The notes under the pieces are model-generated. The model was not told the DNA's origin and made no database searches. It was given only the letters and a program-made list of their open reading frames with translations. Below, in pieces: positions 26,103 through 33,667 of a stretch of 64,000 nt of DNA (position 1 is its first letter; every line of letters starts with the position of its first letter). The position numbers and the translations under genes were made by a program. Source of the DNA: Brevibacillus reuszeri (GTDB lineage Bacteria > Bacillota > Bacilli > Brevibacillales > Brevibacillaceae); the NCBI RefSeq assembly GCF_001187725.1, contig NZ_LGIQ01000009.1, positions 1,859,493 to 1,923,492 on the forward strand, given 5' to 3'.

Positions 26103-26769
26103 GTAGACTGTACCCCATTCCTCTGATTGTAGTGATTTCACCCTCGGTGCCGGGCCACTGCTGCAAGCTCTTGCGCAAGCGTTTGACAGCAGTATCCACA
26201 GCGCGATCTCCCCCATCAAAATCCATTCCCCATACCTGGTCCAAGAGTTGATCCCGACTGAAGCATTGGTTGGGATGGCGTGCCATAAAAGCAAGCAGCT
26301 GCCAGTCACGTGGCATCAAGGAAACAGGTTCTTTTCCGAGGAGTACGTTCTGTGCAGAGAAGTCAATGGTCAGCGTGCCAAGTCTTATGGTGTCGGCTTC
26401 AGCGAGGTAGGAGGAACGCCGCAGCACTGCTTGTACTCTGGCAAGAACCTCTTCGGGATCAAAAGGCTTGGCAATATAGTCATCTGCGCCTTGGGCCAAG
26501 CCTTGGAGCTTGTCAGGCACCGTCCCGCGGGCCGTTATAATGATCACGGGGCAGCTGTTGTATTGACGAATTTGCTCCAGAATGTCCAAGCCGTCGTGGT
26601 CCGGGAGCATGAGATCAAGCAAAACCAGATCGGGTCTCCAGGAAAGAAAGGTCTGGACAGGGTCCTGATTTCCGTCATTCCAATTAACTTCATAGCCGGC
26701 TCGTTGCAGATAGACCTGCATCAAGCGAGCAATCGGCATTTCATCTTCAATGATATAAATTCGTTTCAC
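26092..26769 (-). CDS. OmpR/PhoB-family response regulator
   Basis: A 225-aa response regulator with a receiver domain (acidic pocket EDE near 8-10, phospho-acceptor Asp52 in LVLLDLMLP, conserved Lys in AKPFDPEEV) and a C-terminal winged helix with VDTAVKRLRKSL and TIRGMGYSL. The start is GTG at 26769 behind AGAGGT. It overlaps the sensor kinase gene, forming a two-gene operon on the minus strand. Targets are unknown. Confidence 0.92.
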   Translation of the reverse strand: MKRIYIIEDEMPIARLMQVYLQRAGYEVNWNDGNQDPVQTFLSWRPDLVLLDLMLPDHDGLDILEQIRQYNSCPVIIITARGTVPDKLQGLAQGADDYIAKPFDPEEVLARVQAVLRRSSYLAEADTIRLGTLTIDFSAQNVLLGKEPVSLMPRDWQLLAFMARHPNQCFSRDQLLDQVWGMDFDGGDRAVDTAVKRLRKSLQQWPGTEGEITTIRGMGYSLRVY

Positions 26770-26953
26770 GCGTTCACGACCTCTTTTCTAACCGGACCAT
26801 ATTGGATTGATATCATCATAGCAAGGCAATGGAGGAATTGGGTCTACCATCATTTGTTAAGGAGTGAATTTATCAACCATACAAACATGGATGTTCTATT
26901 GTACGTGGTCTGTGTGTCTGAAATATGGCGAAGCTGTTCGATTGTGTGGTTCG

Positions 26954-26983
26954 TTGACAAGATTAAGAAGGAAGAGGTAGACT
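26954..26983 (+). promoter_or_regulatory. Promoter of the marR-SDR operon
   Basis: A perfect TTGACA (26954-26959) is followed after 18 bp by TAGACT. The start of transcription would fall just before the palindrome at 26992, which is placed to block elongation or promoter clearance. Confidence 0.5.
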
Positions 26984-26991
26984 ATAGATGG

Positions 26992-27018
26992 CTAATAGTT
27001 AATGCTTTTAACTATTAG
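26992..27018. promoter_or_regulatory. Perfect palindromic operator before marR
   Basis: CTAATAGTTA and TAACTATTAG form a perfect ten-bp inverted repeat with a seven-bp spacer, 44 bp before the MarR start. The size and AT-rich symmetry are typical of MarR operators, so autorepression is likely. Confidence 0.7.
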
Positions 27019-27061
27019 TAGTCTTAAGTTATTTGTGAAAAGAGGTGTCGACCCAGCCAAG

Positions 27062-27499
27062 ATGAGAGAGCGGGACGAACTATCCAAATTACTATCAAGC
27101 ATGGTTCACAAGTTTATCATTTCGTATGGAAAGATTTTGGACAGTGACATGTCGGGTTCTCAGGTGTATATCCTGGAAATTTTGGCAGAGGAAGGTGCTG
27201 TGAAAAGCTCGGAGCTCGCTGAAAGACTGTTCATCAGCTTGCCTGCCGTCACAAATCTAGCTAATAAACTAGTGAAAAAAGGATATATCGAACGACAAAT
27301 TCCAGAAACAGATCGACGTGTTACGCTACTTGCCATAACTCCCTTGGGCCAGGAAATTCTCGACATGATCAACAATCGTTATGCAACGTTGACAGATGCA
27401 CTATGGGCCAATTTTTCCGATGAAGAGCTAGGTGAGCTGCTCCAATCCTATAAGAAGATGGTAGCAAACCTCGAGGAACATCAAAAACATAAGGAGTGA
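27062..27499 (+). CDS. MarR-family transcriptional regulator
   Basis: A 145-aa winged-helix regulator. The recognition-helix region SSELAERLFISLPAVTNLANKLVKKGYIER and the wing DRRVTLLAITPLGQE are classical MarR. The start at 27062 is chosen by family length and similarity to the usual N-terminus, although its ribosome site is weak (AGAGGTG, 14 bases away). In-frame GTG 27035 and ATG 27002 exist upstream, the latter inside the palindrome. It precedes an SDR gene by six bases and probably controls it. Confidence 0.85.
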   Translation: MRERDELSKLLSSMVHKFIISYGKILDSDMSGSQVYILEILAEEGAVKSSELAERLFISLPAVTNLANKLVKKGYIERQIPETDRRVTLLAITPLGQEILDMINNRYATLTDALWANFSDEELGELLQSYKKMVANLEEHQKHKE

Positions 27500-27505
27500 C
27501 ATGAC

Positions 27506-28264
27506 ATGACCAATCAACAAGGACAAGTTGCTGTAGTAACAGGTGCAGGAAGCGGAATGGGACGTGCTACAAGCCTGAAGCTGTCTGAAATGGGTATGAA
27601 GCTGGTGCTGGTCGATTTCAATCAGCAAACTGGTGAAGAAACACTCGCTTTGATTAAGGAAAAAGGCGGAGAAGGCATTTTTGTTCAAGCAAATGTAGCA
27701 GAATCCGCTGACGTACAAAACTATGTAAACAAGGCGTTGGAAGCATACGGCCAGATCGACGTATTTTTTAATAATGCGGGAATTATTCAAAAGCCATATT
27801 TGCTCGCGGATATCCCGGAATCCGAGTTTGACCGCATCTTGGCGGTGAATCTTAAAGGAGTGTTCATGGGCTTGAAATACGTCATTCCGGTAATGGTGAA
27901 GCAGGGCTCTGGTTCGATTATCAATACGGCGTCCACAGCAGGCTTGAAAAGCGAGCACAGCATGTCTGTTTACTCTGCTAGCAAGCATGCGGTTGTCGGC
28001 ATTACCAAGGGAGCTGCATTGGAGTATGCCAAAACGGGCGTGCGCATCAACGCCGTCTGCCCTGGTGGTGTAACAACCAGCCTCGTAGCAGGTCTGGAAC
28101 AAACGATCAAAGAAACAGGCAATGTGCCTGACATCCAATTCCCACGCATTGGTCGCATGGCCGAAGCGGATGAAGTAGCGAATGTAGTAGCCTTCCTGGC
28201 TTCGCCTGGCTCCAGCTATATGACTGGTTCCATTGTGACGATTGATGGCGGTCTTACCCTGTAA
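27506..28264 (+). CDS. SDR family oxidoreductase (MarR-controlled)
   Basis: A classical short-chain dehydrogenase of 252 aa with the cofactor motif TGAGSGMG near residue 12, NNAG near 90, and a catalytic Ser in INTASTAG with YSASK (Tyr about 155, Lys about 159). AAGGAG lies 11 bases before the ATG at 27506. It is co-transcribed with the MarR gene. MarR-SDR pairs often handle a xenobiotic or a phenolic or quinone compound; here the substrate is unknown. Confidence 0.88.
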   Translation: MTNQQGQVAVVTGAGSGMGRATSLKLSEMGMKLVLVDFNQQTGEETLALIKEKGGEGIFVQANVAESADVQNYVNKALEAYGQIDVFFNNAGIIQKPYLLADIPESEFDRILAVNLKGVFMGLKYVIPVMVKQGSGSIINTASTAGLKSEHSMSVYSASKHAVVGITKGAALEYAKTGVRINAVCPGGVTTSLVAGLEQTIKETGNVPDIQFPRIGRMAEADEVANVVAFLASPGSSYMTGSIVTIDGGLTL

Positions 28265-28280
28265 TTCTACCGCTTGCAAG

Positions 28281-28320
28281 CAAAATGCCTTTGACAAGTT
28301 TTTGTGTCAAAGGCATTTTG
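28281..28320. terminator. Strong bidirectional terminator
   Basis: A perfect 16-bp stem (28281-28296 with 28305-28320) with an eight-base loop lies between the convergent SDR and triple-repeat protein genes. T-rich tracts occur at both outer ends. Confidence 0.9.
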
Positions 28321-28373
28321 TTATTTATACAAAGCCCGTATCGCCAGGGGCGGCGCTGGTTTTCTCTGGTTGA

Positions 28374-29057
28374 TTATTTCTTGGTTGCAGGAGTTGTTGG
28401 TACCATTTTGGTGATTTTGCCTTCCTTTTCGAGCTGAGCAATTAGTTCTTCAACCGTGATGCCTTTTTCCTTTGCGAGTTGATTCAAATCGATAACTGTT
28501 GCAAATGGGACAGCAGTTGAGAGGTCACCGGCCTCACCATTCAGTTCGATTCTTTCCATCATTACTGCTTTAGAAGAGTCGCCCTCCGTATTCTGCGCAG
28601 CTTCTGTCGTTGGGAGAGCCTTTATGATCTTTCCTTCTTTTTCGAGCTCCGTGATCAGCTCTTCCACAGTGATCCCTTTTTCTTTTGCCATTTCTTCCAA
28701 ACTAATCGCTTTTGTGAGAGAGAAGGAAGCATTTCCTTGCTCATCATTCATATTGAAGATTGCGGTCATCGCTACATTGTTTTCACCATTAGCTGGATCG
28801 ATTTTTGCGTCAACTACAGCTAATCCTTTAACGATTTTTCCTTCTTTTTCAAGCTGAGCAATCAGTTCCTCTACCGTGATGCCCTTTTCTTTCGCCATTT
28901 GCTCCAGGCTGATGGCAGGTGCCGCTGTTGTAAGGTTTAGCATCTTCATTTGGGCAGTGCCTTCGATTTTTTCAGGTGCTTTTTCAGCAGCGAATGCGGA
29001 GCCTGCCATTGCGGATACTGCGAGAGCCATTACTGTCATTGCGATTTTCTTTTTCAT
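28374..29057 (-). CDS. Secreted protein with three near-identical 27-residue repeats
   Basis: A 227-aa exported protein. Residues 1-23 are a signal peptide (MKKKIAMTVM..., cleavage after AFA). Three repeats at 51-77, 120-146 and 191-217 share the core AKEKGITVEELI followed by an acidic-basic tail LEKEGKI. The linkers between repeats are unrelated and of similar length. The start is the ATG at 29057 with AAGGAGG upstream; an upstream frame has no ribosome site. I do not recognise the family. The repeat looks like a small helix-turn-helix-like or coiled binding module. Function is unknown. Confidence 0.8.
   Translation of the reverse strand: MKKKIAMTVMALAVSAMAGSAFAAEKAPEKIEGTAQMKMLNLTTAAPAISLEQMAKEKGITVEELIAQLEKEGKIVKGLAVVDAKIDPANGENNVAMTAIFNMNDEQGNASFSLTKAISLEEMAKEKGITVEELITELEKEGKIIKALPTTEAAQNTEGDSSKAVMMERIELNGEAGDLSTAVPFATVIDLNQLAKEKGITVEELIAQLEKEGKITKMVPTTPATKK
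28407..28907 (-). repeat. Three protein-coding repeats of about 81 bp
   Basis: Units at 28827-28907, 28620-28700 and 28407-28487 encode nearly identical 27-residue modules spaced 69-71 residues apart. They probably arose by internal duplication, since the linkers do not match. Confidence 0.8.
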
Positions 29058-29226
29058 GTGAGTTTCCTCCTTGGGATTCCATCCTGTATGGTGTTGAGCC
29101 AGCTTTCGGTCTTGCCCGTCCCGGCTACACAACAAAGATAATCCGCGCATGTGTCCGTTAAATGGCCGAGTTTAGAAAAAGTGATGGAACGGATTGATTC
29201 TGGCCAAATGACAGACAAAAAGGAAA

Positions 29227-29943
29227 TTACAGACTCGTCGTTAGTAAATACAAGCCTGTAAACAGCAGAATAACGTAGGTGAGAATTTGGAATATTCGCT
29301 GGCTGATCTTTTTAAATAGAAGCTGTCCAAGGAGAATTCCGGCAAAAAGGGCAGGCAGCGCGATGAGGGAAGAAAGCCAAATCTCTTTATTTGTACCGGC
29401 AAAACAGACTTGCATGATCAGGCTGATCAAATAAATAAACAAATAGTAGGCAAGTGTCGTACTGCGAAGTGTTTCCTTTTTGGTACCAACTCCTGCAAAA
29501 TAAAGCAGCAGTGGTGGTCCTGGTATCCCGATGCTTGTTGTGAGTAAACCCGAGATTGCTCCTGTAGCGTAATCTTTCTTTTTCGTTTGAGCGATTGTCA
29601 TCTTAAGGATTAAAAGAATCGTGGAGATGCAAATAAGGGCACCGACAACCATTTTGAGTAAAGCGACATCGACGTACAAATAGATCATGATCCCGGGAAT
29701 CAGCCCGATCAGGCTACCGCGAATCAATCTGCCGAGCAGGATCGTGTCTATCTCATGCCTGATCTTGTAAATCATGAAAACAGAAATGCAAAGAGACAGG
29801 ATAATATTGATTTGGATGGCACTATGGGCCGGGTAGAGCAGAAATAAAAAAGGAGTCCCAATAATGGAAAAGCCATAGCCTGTACTTGTTTGTAACAATG
29901 CCGCAAACAGGACGATCGAAACGAGCATCATCCAGTCATTCAT
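29227..29943 (-). CDS. TSUP (TauE/SafE) family membrane transporter
   Basis: An integral membrane protein of 238 aa with about eight hydrophobic segments. TSUP features are visible: an opening segment with TSTGYGFSIIGTPF, and GAISGLLTTSIGIPGPPLLLYF in the second half. Family members export sulfite or sulfoacetate, or move other organic anions. The ATG at 29943 lies nine bases after GGGAGGA; the frame extends to 30018 without a site. It stands alone, divergent from the eut operon, so a link to ethanolamine is not implied. Confidence 0.85.
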   Translation of the reverse strand: MNDWMMLVSIVLFAALLQTSTGYGFSIIGTPFLFLLYPAHSAIQINIILSLCISVFMIYKIRHEIDTILLGRLIRGSLIGLIPGIMIYLYVDVALLKMVVGALICISTILLILKMTIAQTKKKDYATGAISGLLTTSIGIPGPPLLLYFAGVGTKKETLRSTTLAYYLFIYLISLIMQVCFAGTNKEIWLSSLIALPALFAGILLGQLLFKKISQRIFQILTYVILLFTGLYLLTTSL

Positions 29944-30048
29944 CGTGAACATTCCTCCCTGTGTTTTATCGTTAGAATAGGTCCATTTTATAGTTGTCGA
30001 TTCATTTGGTAAAATCAAAAGATGCGGAATTTGGAAAGTGACAGGTAA

Positions 30049-30064
30049 GCGAAAACGCTTGCAA
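30049..30064. promoter_or_regulatory. cre-like site in the eut promoter region
   Basis: GCGAAAACGCTTGCAA matches 13 of 16 cre positions and lies just upstream of a weak promoter (TTGTCT at 30076, 17 bp, TAAGAA at 30099). Catabolite repression of the eut operon is plausible. Confidence 0.4.
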
Positions 30065-30154
30065 TTTTCCCGCCATTGTCTTACATTAGAGACACGGATA
30101 AGAATACAACATTTTGTTTTGTTTCTTATTCAACAAGTGAACAAACAAAAGGCG

Positions 30155-30205
30155 AAGGTGCCATGAACATGAGGAGTTTTTCCTATGTTCTTGACACCTT
30201 TTTTT
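30155..30205 (+). terminator. Leader terminator before eutL (EutV-type antitermination)
   Basis: AAGGTG...CACCTT with inner GAACAT/ATGTTC and AGGA/TCCT pairing is followed by seven T residues, 43 bp upstream of eutL and well inside the leader. An upstream stem (TTTTGTTT near 30114 with AAACAAAA near 30144) precedes it. With EutW and EutV encoded in the same operon, antitermination by the ANTAR protein EutV is the likely purpose. Confidence 0.7.
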
Positions 30206-30248
30206 GTGTTTTGAAAAGGGAAGTAGTTGTTTGAAAGGAGTGACACGC

Positions 30249-30899
30249 ATGGAAAAACCAATTCGAGCGACGCCGCTTGCGATCCGGCTGATTCCCAATG
30301 TCGATCCTCAATTCGCGGAGAAGCTGAACCTGCCTTCGCATATTCGAAGCCTGGGTCTTTTGACTTCTACGATTGATGATGTGGGATATACAGCGATCGA
30401 TGAGGCGACGAAAAAGGCAGCTGTGGAAGTTGTTTATGCCAAGTCGTTTTATGCGGGCTCCGGTCACGCTTCTGGTCCGTTATCCGGCGAGTTCATCGGG
30501 ATGATTGGAGGAGCGACGCCATCGGAGGTACAGAGCGGTCTGGATGCAGCCGTTGCATTCATGGAAAGCGGAGCATGCTTTTATTCTCTAAATGAAGAAG
30601 GAACACATGCGTATTACGCCCATGTCGTGTCGCGGACTGGAAGCTATTTATCCCAGTTGGCGGGAATTCCAGAAGGGGAGCCGCTCGCCTATTTGATCGC
30701 TCCACCATTGGAAGCCATGTACGGCATTGATGCAGCTCTCAAGGCAGCAGACGTGCAAATGGTGCAGTTTTTTGGACCGCCTACGGAAACCAACTTCGGG
30801 GGAGCGCTTTTAACAGGTAGCCAGTCTGCTTGCACAGCAGCGGCAGATGCATTTGCCACTGCCGTTAGAAGTGTCGCGGAGCAACCTGTAAAACTTTAA
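30249..30899 (+). CDS. eutL: Microcompartment shell protein EutL (tandem BMC, trimer)
   Basis: A 216-aa shell protein with two fused circularly permuted BMC folds that forms trimers with a gated pore in the ethanolamine compartment. Recognisable stretches are SLGLLTSTIDDVGYTAIDEATKKA, YAKSFYAGSGHASGPLSGE and the C-terminal FFGPPTETNFGGALLTGSQSAC. The start is the ATG at 30249 with GAAAGGAG. It is the first gene of the operon, behind a leader terminator. Lengths and motifs agree with EutL in other bacteria. Confidence 0.95.
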   Translation: MEKPIRATPLAIRLIPNVDPQFAEKLNLPSHIRSLGLLTSTIDDVGYTAIDEATKKAAVEVVYAKSFYAGSGHASGPLSGEFIGMIGGATPSEVQSGLDAAVAFMESGACFYSLNEEGTHAYYAHVVSRTGSYLSQLAGIPEGEPLAYLIAPPLEAMYGIDAALKAADVQMVQFFGPPTETNFGGALLTGSQSACTAAADAFATAVRSVAEQPVKL

Positions 30900-31079
30900 A
30901 GGGATCTTCCCTCGTGTACTTTCGGGTAGTTTACTTTCGCTAACGCGATAAAGGATGCAAGTATAGTAAAACGAAGGCTTTCGCTATTGGAGTTGGCGAT
31001 AAGCTAAGTTTTTCCAACAGTATCGGAGAGGATAGACGTCATGCTGTTCTTCCCGATATTGCAAGAACAACCTACCTCT

Positions 31080-31126
31080 AAAACGCGGTCGTTCCTCCGT
31101 GATCAGGCCTCGATAGAGGTTTTCTA
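31080..31126 (+). repeat. Dispersed structured repeat, copy 1 (3' module only)
   Basis: AAAACGCGGTCG, TCCTC, AGG and CGATAGAGGTTTTCT occur in the same order as in copies at 33273-33317 and 57945-57995 (minus). CCTCT (31074-31079) can pair with AGAGG. It ends a few bases before the ribosome site of the next BMC gene. The intergenic sequence from 30900 to 31079 holds no gene. Confidence 0.6.
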
Positions 31127-31144
31127 AAAGGGGAGGACATATAA

Positions 31145-31636
31145 ATGCGCGCTCATGCATACTCACTTGGCATGATTGAAACATTGGGCCTGCCCGCTCT
31201 TATCGCTGCCGCAGATGCTGCCGCCAAGGCCGCAGATGTCAAGGTAGCGACATATGAAGGAGCGGATGGCGGAATCGTCACCGTGTATGTAATCGGTGAT
31301 GTATCCTCGGTACAAGCGGCTGTCGATGCCGGAGCGGACGCAGCGAGACGTGTCGGACGATTGCTCCACTCTCACGTCATCCCGCGCCCGGATGAAAGTG
31401 TACCGAAAATGATCAAGAACCTGTTGAAACCACCCGTACAGGAAGAGGTAAAGCCAGAGCCGGCACAAGCACAATCTGCATCCGCTCTTGCTGAACAATC
31501 GATCAACGATCTGCGCAAGCTGGCGCGTTCGTATGCAGATTTCCCTCTTACCACAAATGAAATCAATACAGCGAAAAAAGAAGATCTCGTTCGCCTGCTC
31601 GAGGAAAAGCAACAAGGCGGAGGTGAGCAAGTCTAA
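31145..31636 (+). CDS. BMC-H shell protein with C-terminal extension
   Basis: A 163-aa hexamer-type shell protein. Residues 1-85 are a canonical BMC domain (ALGMIETLG-like start YSLGMIETLGLPALIAAADAA and the ending LLHSHVIPRPDESV). A proline/alanine-rich linker leads to a C-terminal module (about 120-155, INDLRKLARSYADFPLT) resembling a small SAP-like or peptide-docking helix pair. Such tails usually face the lumen or recruit cargo (inference). GGGGAGGA precedes the ATG. Its stop overlaps the eutE start (TAATG). It corresponds in position to EutK/PduK-type extended shell proteins, but the tail is not the EutK HTH. Confidence 0.88.
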   Translation: MRAHAYSLGMIETLGLPALIAAADAAAKAADVKVATYEGADGGIVTVYVIGDVSSVQAAVDAGADAARRVGRLLHSHVIPRPDESVPKMIKNLLKPPVQEEVKPEPAQAQSASALAEQSINDLRKLARSYADFPLTTNEINTAKKEDLVRLLEEKQQGGGEQV

Positions 31637-33129
31637 TGACACTGGATGCTGATTTATACTCCATACAGGAAGTGCGCACCTATTTGGCTCAGGCCAAGGA
31701 GGCACAAGCCAAGCTCGCTTCTTACACGCAGGAACAAATCGATGCGATCGTAGCGGCGATGTCCAAAGCGGGCGTCGAGGCAGCAGAACGACTGGCCGCA
31801 ATGGCAGTGGAAGAGACAGGCTTTGGTAACATCCCCGACAAACGGATGAAAAACCTGTTTGCTTCCCAGGACGTTTACGCTTGGATCAAAGATCAAAAAA
31901 CGGTCGGCATCGTAGGCAAGGACGAGGAAAACAAAGTATGGGAAGTGGCACAGCCGTTCGGGGTTGTCGCGGGTATCGTACCATCCACGAACCCTACGTC
32001 CACTGTTATTTTCAAATCGATGATTGCCCTCAAGGCACGCAATGCGATCGTCTTCAGTCCACACCCGTCCGCAGCCAAATGTACGCTGGAAGCAGCGCAG
32101 CTGATGGCGAAGGCAGCCGTGCAGGCTGGAGCACCAGAAGGCTTGATCCATTGCGTGAGCAAGCCAACGCTCCCGGCTACCAACGAGCTGATAAAGCACA
32201 AGCTGACGAACGTCATCCTGGCTACAGGTGGATCAGCAATGGTACGGGCTGCTTACAGCTCCGGTAAGCCAGCTTATGGCGTGGGACCGGGCAACGTACC
32301 GGTTTACATCCACCACAGTGCAGACTTGGCGGCAGCTGCCAAACGAATCGTACGGAGCAAAACGTTTGACTACGGTACGATTTGTGCTTCGGAACAGGCG
32401 CTGGTGATTGAAGAAACGATCAAGCACCAAATGATCGCAGCATTGAAGCGAGAAGGAGCATATTTCCTCGATGAGCATGAAAAAGAGCGCGTAGCTGCTA
32501 TTATCATGGTCAACGGCTCGCTTAATGCAAAAATTGTAGGTCGCTCTCCGCATGTGATTGCGCAGATGGCTGGCATTTCCATCCCGGCTGATACACGCGT
32601 GCTGATCGCTGAGGAAAGCTGCGTTGGAAAGGCGTATCCGCTGTCCGTAGAAAAGCTGGCTCCGATCCTCGCATTGTATACCGTTCAGGATGGGACAGAG
32701 GCATTTGCACGTTGCCGCGAGCTATTGGAGCATGGTGGTCTGGGACATACAGCGGGTATCCACGCTACAGACGAAAACGTCATTGCGTCCTATGGCCAAG
32801 CAATGCCAGCATCCCGCATCCCGGTTAATACCGGTACGACCTTCGGAGGAATTGGCGCCACAACCGGCATTCAGCCATCCTTTACACTTGGTTGCGGTTC
32901 GTTTGGAGGCAACATCACTTCAGACAACATCGGACCTAAGCACCTGTTCAACATCAAGCGCATTGCGTTTGGCGTAAGAGAGATGCCAGAGTCCCAGCCA
33001 GTACAGACACAAGCGGCTTCCCCAGCGGAAGAAGCGGTTCTGCAGGCTGTCTCGTCGATGAATGTCGGTCTGAGCCGTGATGAGATCAAAAATATTATCA
33101 AATCTGTTTTGACTGAAATGACGTCTTAA
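31636..33129 (+). CDS. eutE: CoA-acylating acetaldehyde dehydrogenase
   Basis: This enzyme oxidises acetaldehyde from ethanolamine to acetyl-CoA with NAD inside the compartment. It has 497 aa. The catalytic cysteine is in YGTICASEQALV (about residue 252). PFGVVAGIVPSTNPTST and LATGGSAMVRAAYSSGKPAYGVGPGN are typical of the EutE/PduP/AdhE family. After a short linker (QTQAASPAEE) the C-terminus ends in an amphipathic helix, LSRDEIKNIIKSVLTEM, which looks like an encapsulation peptide placed at the C-terminus in place of the N-terminus. The start overlaps the preceding BMC gene by one base. Confidence 0.93.
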   Translation: MTLDADLYSIQEVRTYLAQAKEAQAKLASYTQEQIDAIVAAMSKAGVEAAERLAAMAVEETGFGNIPDKRMKNLFASQDVYAWIKDQKTVGIVGKDEENKVWEVAQPFGVVAGIVPSTNPTSTVIFKSMIALKARNAIVFSPHPSAAKCTLEAAQLMAKAAVQAGAPEGLIHCVSKPTLPATNELIKHKLTNVILATGGSAMVRAAYSSGKPAYGVGPGNVPVYIHHSADLAAAAKRIVRSKTFDYGTICASEQALVIEETIKHQMIAALKREGAYFLDEHEKERVAAIIMVNGSLNAKIVGRSPHVIAQMAGISIPADTRVLIAEESCVGKAYPLSVEKLAPILALYTVQDGTEAFARCRELLEHGGLGHTAGIHATDENVIASYGQAMPASRIPVNTGTTFGGIGATTGIQPSFTLGCGSFGGNITSDNIGPKHLFNIKRIAFGVREMPESQPVQTQAASPAEEAVLQAVSSMNVGLSRDEIKNIIKSVLTEMTS

Positions 33130-33141
33130 CAAACAGATTTC

Positions 33142-33170
33142 AAAAAGCCCGCGAAATATGGCGGACTTTT
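33142..33170 (+). terminator. Partial terminator after eutE
   Basis: AAAAG-CCCGC and GGCGG-A-CTTTT can pair around a short A-rich loop, but the stem has a mismatch and the T tract is short. It could lower transcription into the downstream genes or act as a 3' end for processed mRNA. Confidence 0.5.
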
Positions 33171-33172
33171 GA

Positions 33173-33317
33173 ACGTATAGGAATTTATAAGCGTGAAGCT
33201 TATGAATTCCGGAGCGAATGGCAAGGTACCTCAGCGTTCGCTCCCGGCATTATTTCGGTGAAACTTTCCGCTAAACGCGGTCGCTCCTCTTTGAGGAGGC
33301 AGCGATAGAGGTTTTCT
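33173..33317 (+). repeat. Dispersed structured repeat, copy 2 (complete)
   Basis: A hairpin GGAATTTATAAGC-GTGAA-GCTTATGAATTCC (33180-33210) is followed by a second hairpin (GGAGCGAA/TTCGCTCC, from 33211). The shared 3' module follows: GAAACT, CCGCTAAACGCGG, CGCTCCTC-TTT-GAGGAGGCAGCG, ATAGAGGTTTTC. The minus-strand copy at 57945-58061 has the same order without the second hairpin. It occupies most of the gap between eutE and eutM. Confidence 0.65.
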
Positions 33318-33373
33318 TAATAACAGCATTAACTACTAAAAATATGTCCATACATTTAAGGAGGAAATGAATC

Positions 33374-33661
33374 ATGGCTGGAGAAATGTCCGCATTGGGA
33401 ATGGTAGAAACAAAAGGTTTGGTAGGAGCAGTAGAAGCTGCTGACGCAATGGTTAAAGCAGCAAACGTTAAACTGATTGGTAAAGTACACGTAGGTGGCG
33501 GTCTCGTCACAGTAATGGTTCGCGGTGATGTAGGTGCAGTAAAAGCTTCCACGGACGCAGGTGCCGCTGCTGCCGAAAAAGTGGGCGAACTCGTATCTGT
33601 ACACGTCATCCCACGCCCTCATGGCGACATTGAACTGATCTTGCCTAAGCTCGAAGGGTAA
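33374..33661 (+). CDS. eutM: Major hexameric shell protein EutM/PduA type
   Basis: A 95-aa single-domain BMC-H protein, the expected main facet protein of the compartment. It opens MSALGMVETKGLVGAVEAADAMVKAA and ends VHVIPRPHGDIELILPK, both diagnostic. GTGAAAASTDAG-type pore-flank residues are present. AAGGAGG precedes the ATG by nine bases, one of the best ribosome sites in the operon, in line with high expression. A structured repeat lies upstream and a perfect hairpin lies within the next gene, so this mRNA segment may be separately stabilised. Confidence 0.95.
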   Translation: MAGEMSALGMVETKGLVGAVEAADAMVKAANVKLIGKVHVGGGLVTVMVRGDVGAVKASTDAGAAAAEKVGELVSVHVIPRPHGDIELILPKLEG

Positions 33662-33667
33662 TCCTCG

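Noticed and set aside
33273..33317. T-box or lysine riboswitch
   Set aside because: The AGGGTGG-ACCGCG box of T-boxes and the core of the lysine aptamer are absent; only AGAGG is shared by chance.
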